DNA from: Elgaria multicarinata webbii
Taxonomy: Eukaryota > Chordata > Lepidosauria > Squamata > Anguidae
NCBI RefSeq assembly: GCF_023053635.1
Contig: NC_086175.1
Span: 117,812,740-117,876,739 of the forward strand
DNA length: 64,000 nucleotides
Direction: 5' to 3'
Shown here: positions 63,210 to 64,000 of the stretch, in pieces
How the letters are laid out: each line of letters starts with the position of its first letter
Numbering within the stretch: the first letter of the stretch is position 1
The notes under the pieces: generated by a model
Told to the model about the DNA's origin: nothing
Databases searched by the model: none
Seen by the model: only the letters and a program-made list of their open reading frames with translations
Position numbers and translations under genes: made by a program

Positions 63210-63430
63210 GCCTTAGGAATGGAATATTCTCCCCAGAGAGGTTTGCCTAGAACTGACTTTGCTATCTTTTCAGCACCAGAAAACCGTTGTTGTTTATATT
63301 AAAAAAAATGGTTTCCTGCATCTTTTTAAACTAGTATTGCTACTTATGTAATTTTATTGATTTGTTTTTATGTGAAACCACCTTGGAACTATCTTTTTGA
63401 AGGGTGAGACATCAATCTTTCTAATTAGGT
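63210..63430 (+). mobile_element. L2-like LINE 3' fragment
   Basis: GGAATATTCTCCCCAGAGAG recalls the LWNxLPREV coding motif. A tail with AAACCACCTTGGAACTATC follows. Confidence 0.5.
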
Positions 63431-63634
63431 AAGTTAATTAAGGGAAATGCGCGTAGGAATATTCCTCCTTTCATTTCTTTTCATTTGTTCAAATTAAAAA
63501 TAAATAGATTGGTTCCTGAGACACCAATCCAATGATGATCAGAAGAGTGTCCCAGGGGCCATAAGATGCTTTGGGATGCCCTCTCCAAGGATGAAGAGAG
63601 AGGCTGACTTTGTAATCCCCCTCCCAGACACTGT

Positions 63635-63817
63635 GGGCTCAACTACACCAAGCAGGATATTCCGCTAAGAAAGCGGTATATAAAAGGCAGGAGCCACACT
63701 ACTGCTTTATAGCGGTATTGAAGAGCACTGGCAACTGTTGGGGCCCATTGACCCATGCCATATACTGCTTTCATATCACTTTCAGAGTGTTTTACCCTGC
63801 TTGGTGTAGATGAGCCC
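63635..63817. mobile_element. Snap-back MITE, GGGCTCATCTACACC family
   Basis: Ends GGGCTCAACTACACCAAGC and TTGGTGTAGATGAGCCC. TGT flanks both sides (63632-63634, 63818-63820). Confidence 0.85.
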
Positions 63818-64000
63818 TGTGAAAACTTCAATAGCCCTTCAATAGCCCTTGAGATCTGATGTCAGTTGAGGCAAAGTAGGGGCACTCCATTGGGTACATT
63901 GGGGGAGGACTGGGGGGAAGGATGGGATCTGTGCCATTATTATTTTTTGGCAAAAAAGGATGGCTATACATTAATCAATTGAATTAATTAATTAAATGCA

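Noticed and set aside
62706-64000. Search for gene D exon 7 before the right edge
   Set aside because: No reverse-complement of the FFWR...AAYE...FLFK exon was found; it must lie outside.

Overview
The window is vertebrate nuclear DNA, almost certainly from a squamate reptile (lizard or snake). It has short split exons with GT-AG introns. It carries CR1, L2-like and BovB (RTE) LINE fragments, tRNA-derived SINEs, 5S-like SINE relics and many short snap-back DNA transposons. No bacterial-type gene, CRISPR array or rRNA/tRNA gene was seen. The species cannot be fixed from the sequence.

The genic content is a cluster of secreted matrix metalloproteinase (MMP) genes. Gene A (+) enters from the left with its last six exons, zinc-site exon to stop, at 107-5444. 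Gene B (+), 14218-24124, is complete: 10 exons and 478 codons. Gene C (+), 42927-53820, is complete: 10 exons and 475 codons. Gene D (-) shows only its last three exons (60294-62705) and runs off the right edge, tail-to-tail with C. A-C are stromelysin-like, with signal peptide, propeptide with cysteine switch, catalytic domain, hinge and four-bladed hemopexin domain. They are close tandem duplicates whose exons form a patchwork, as if gene conversion had reshuffled them. Exact orthology to MMP1/3/10/12/27 is not claimed.

The intergenic DNA is also duplicated. The A-B and B-C gaps each hold one decayed, reverse-strand MMP hinge exon (7065-7218 and 28596-28750). Both carry the same in-frame stop. 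The B-C gap also shares segments with the C-D gap. This suggests an ancestral unit of one forward and one reverse MMP gene, duplicated to give A+relic, B+relic and C+D. Promoter-proximal DNA of B and C is homologous: TATA box, shared SINE, and an AP-1 site that is perfect in B but altered in C.

Most of the rest is transposon-derived. The commonest element is a 130-141 bp near-palindrome (termini GGCC..CTAGACCTAAGG), seen about a dozen times, often with 3-bp target duplications. Several other snap-back families share a terminal pattern like GGSCnnnnTCTACACC. A hAT transposase relic (35645-37667, -), a BovB 3' fragment (17908-18512, -), two long GC-rich palindromes and nested insertions complete the picture. 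Stretches not listed are intron or intergenic DNA in which I see nothing assignable.
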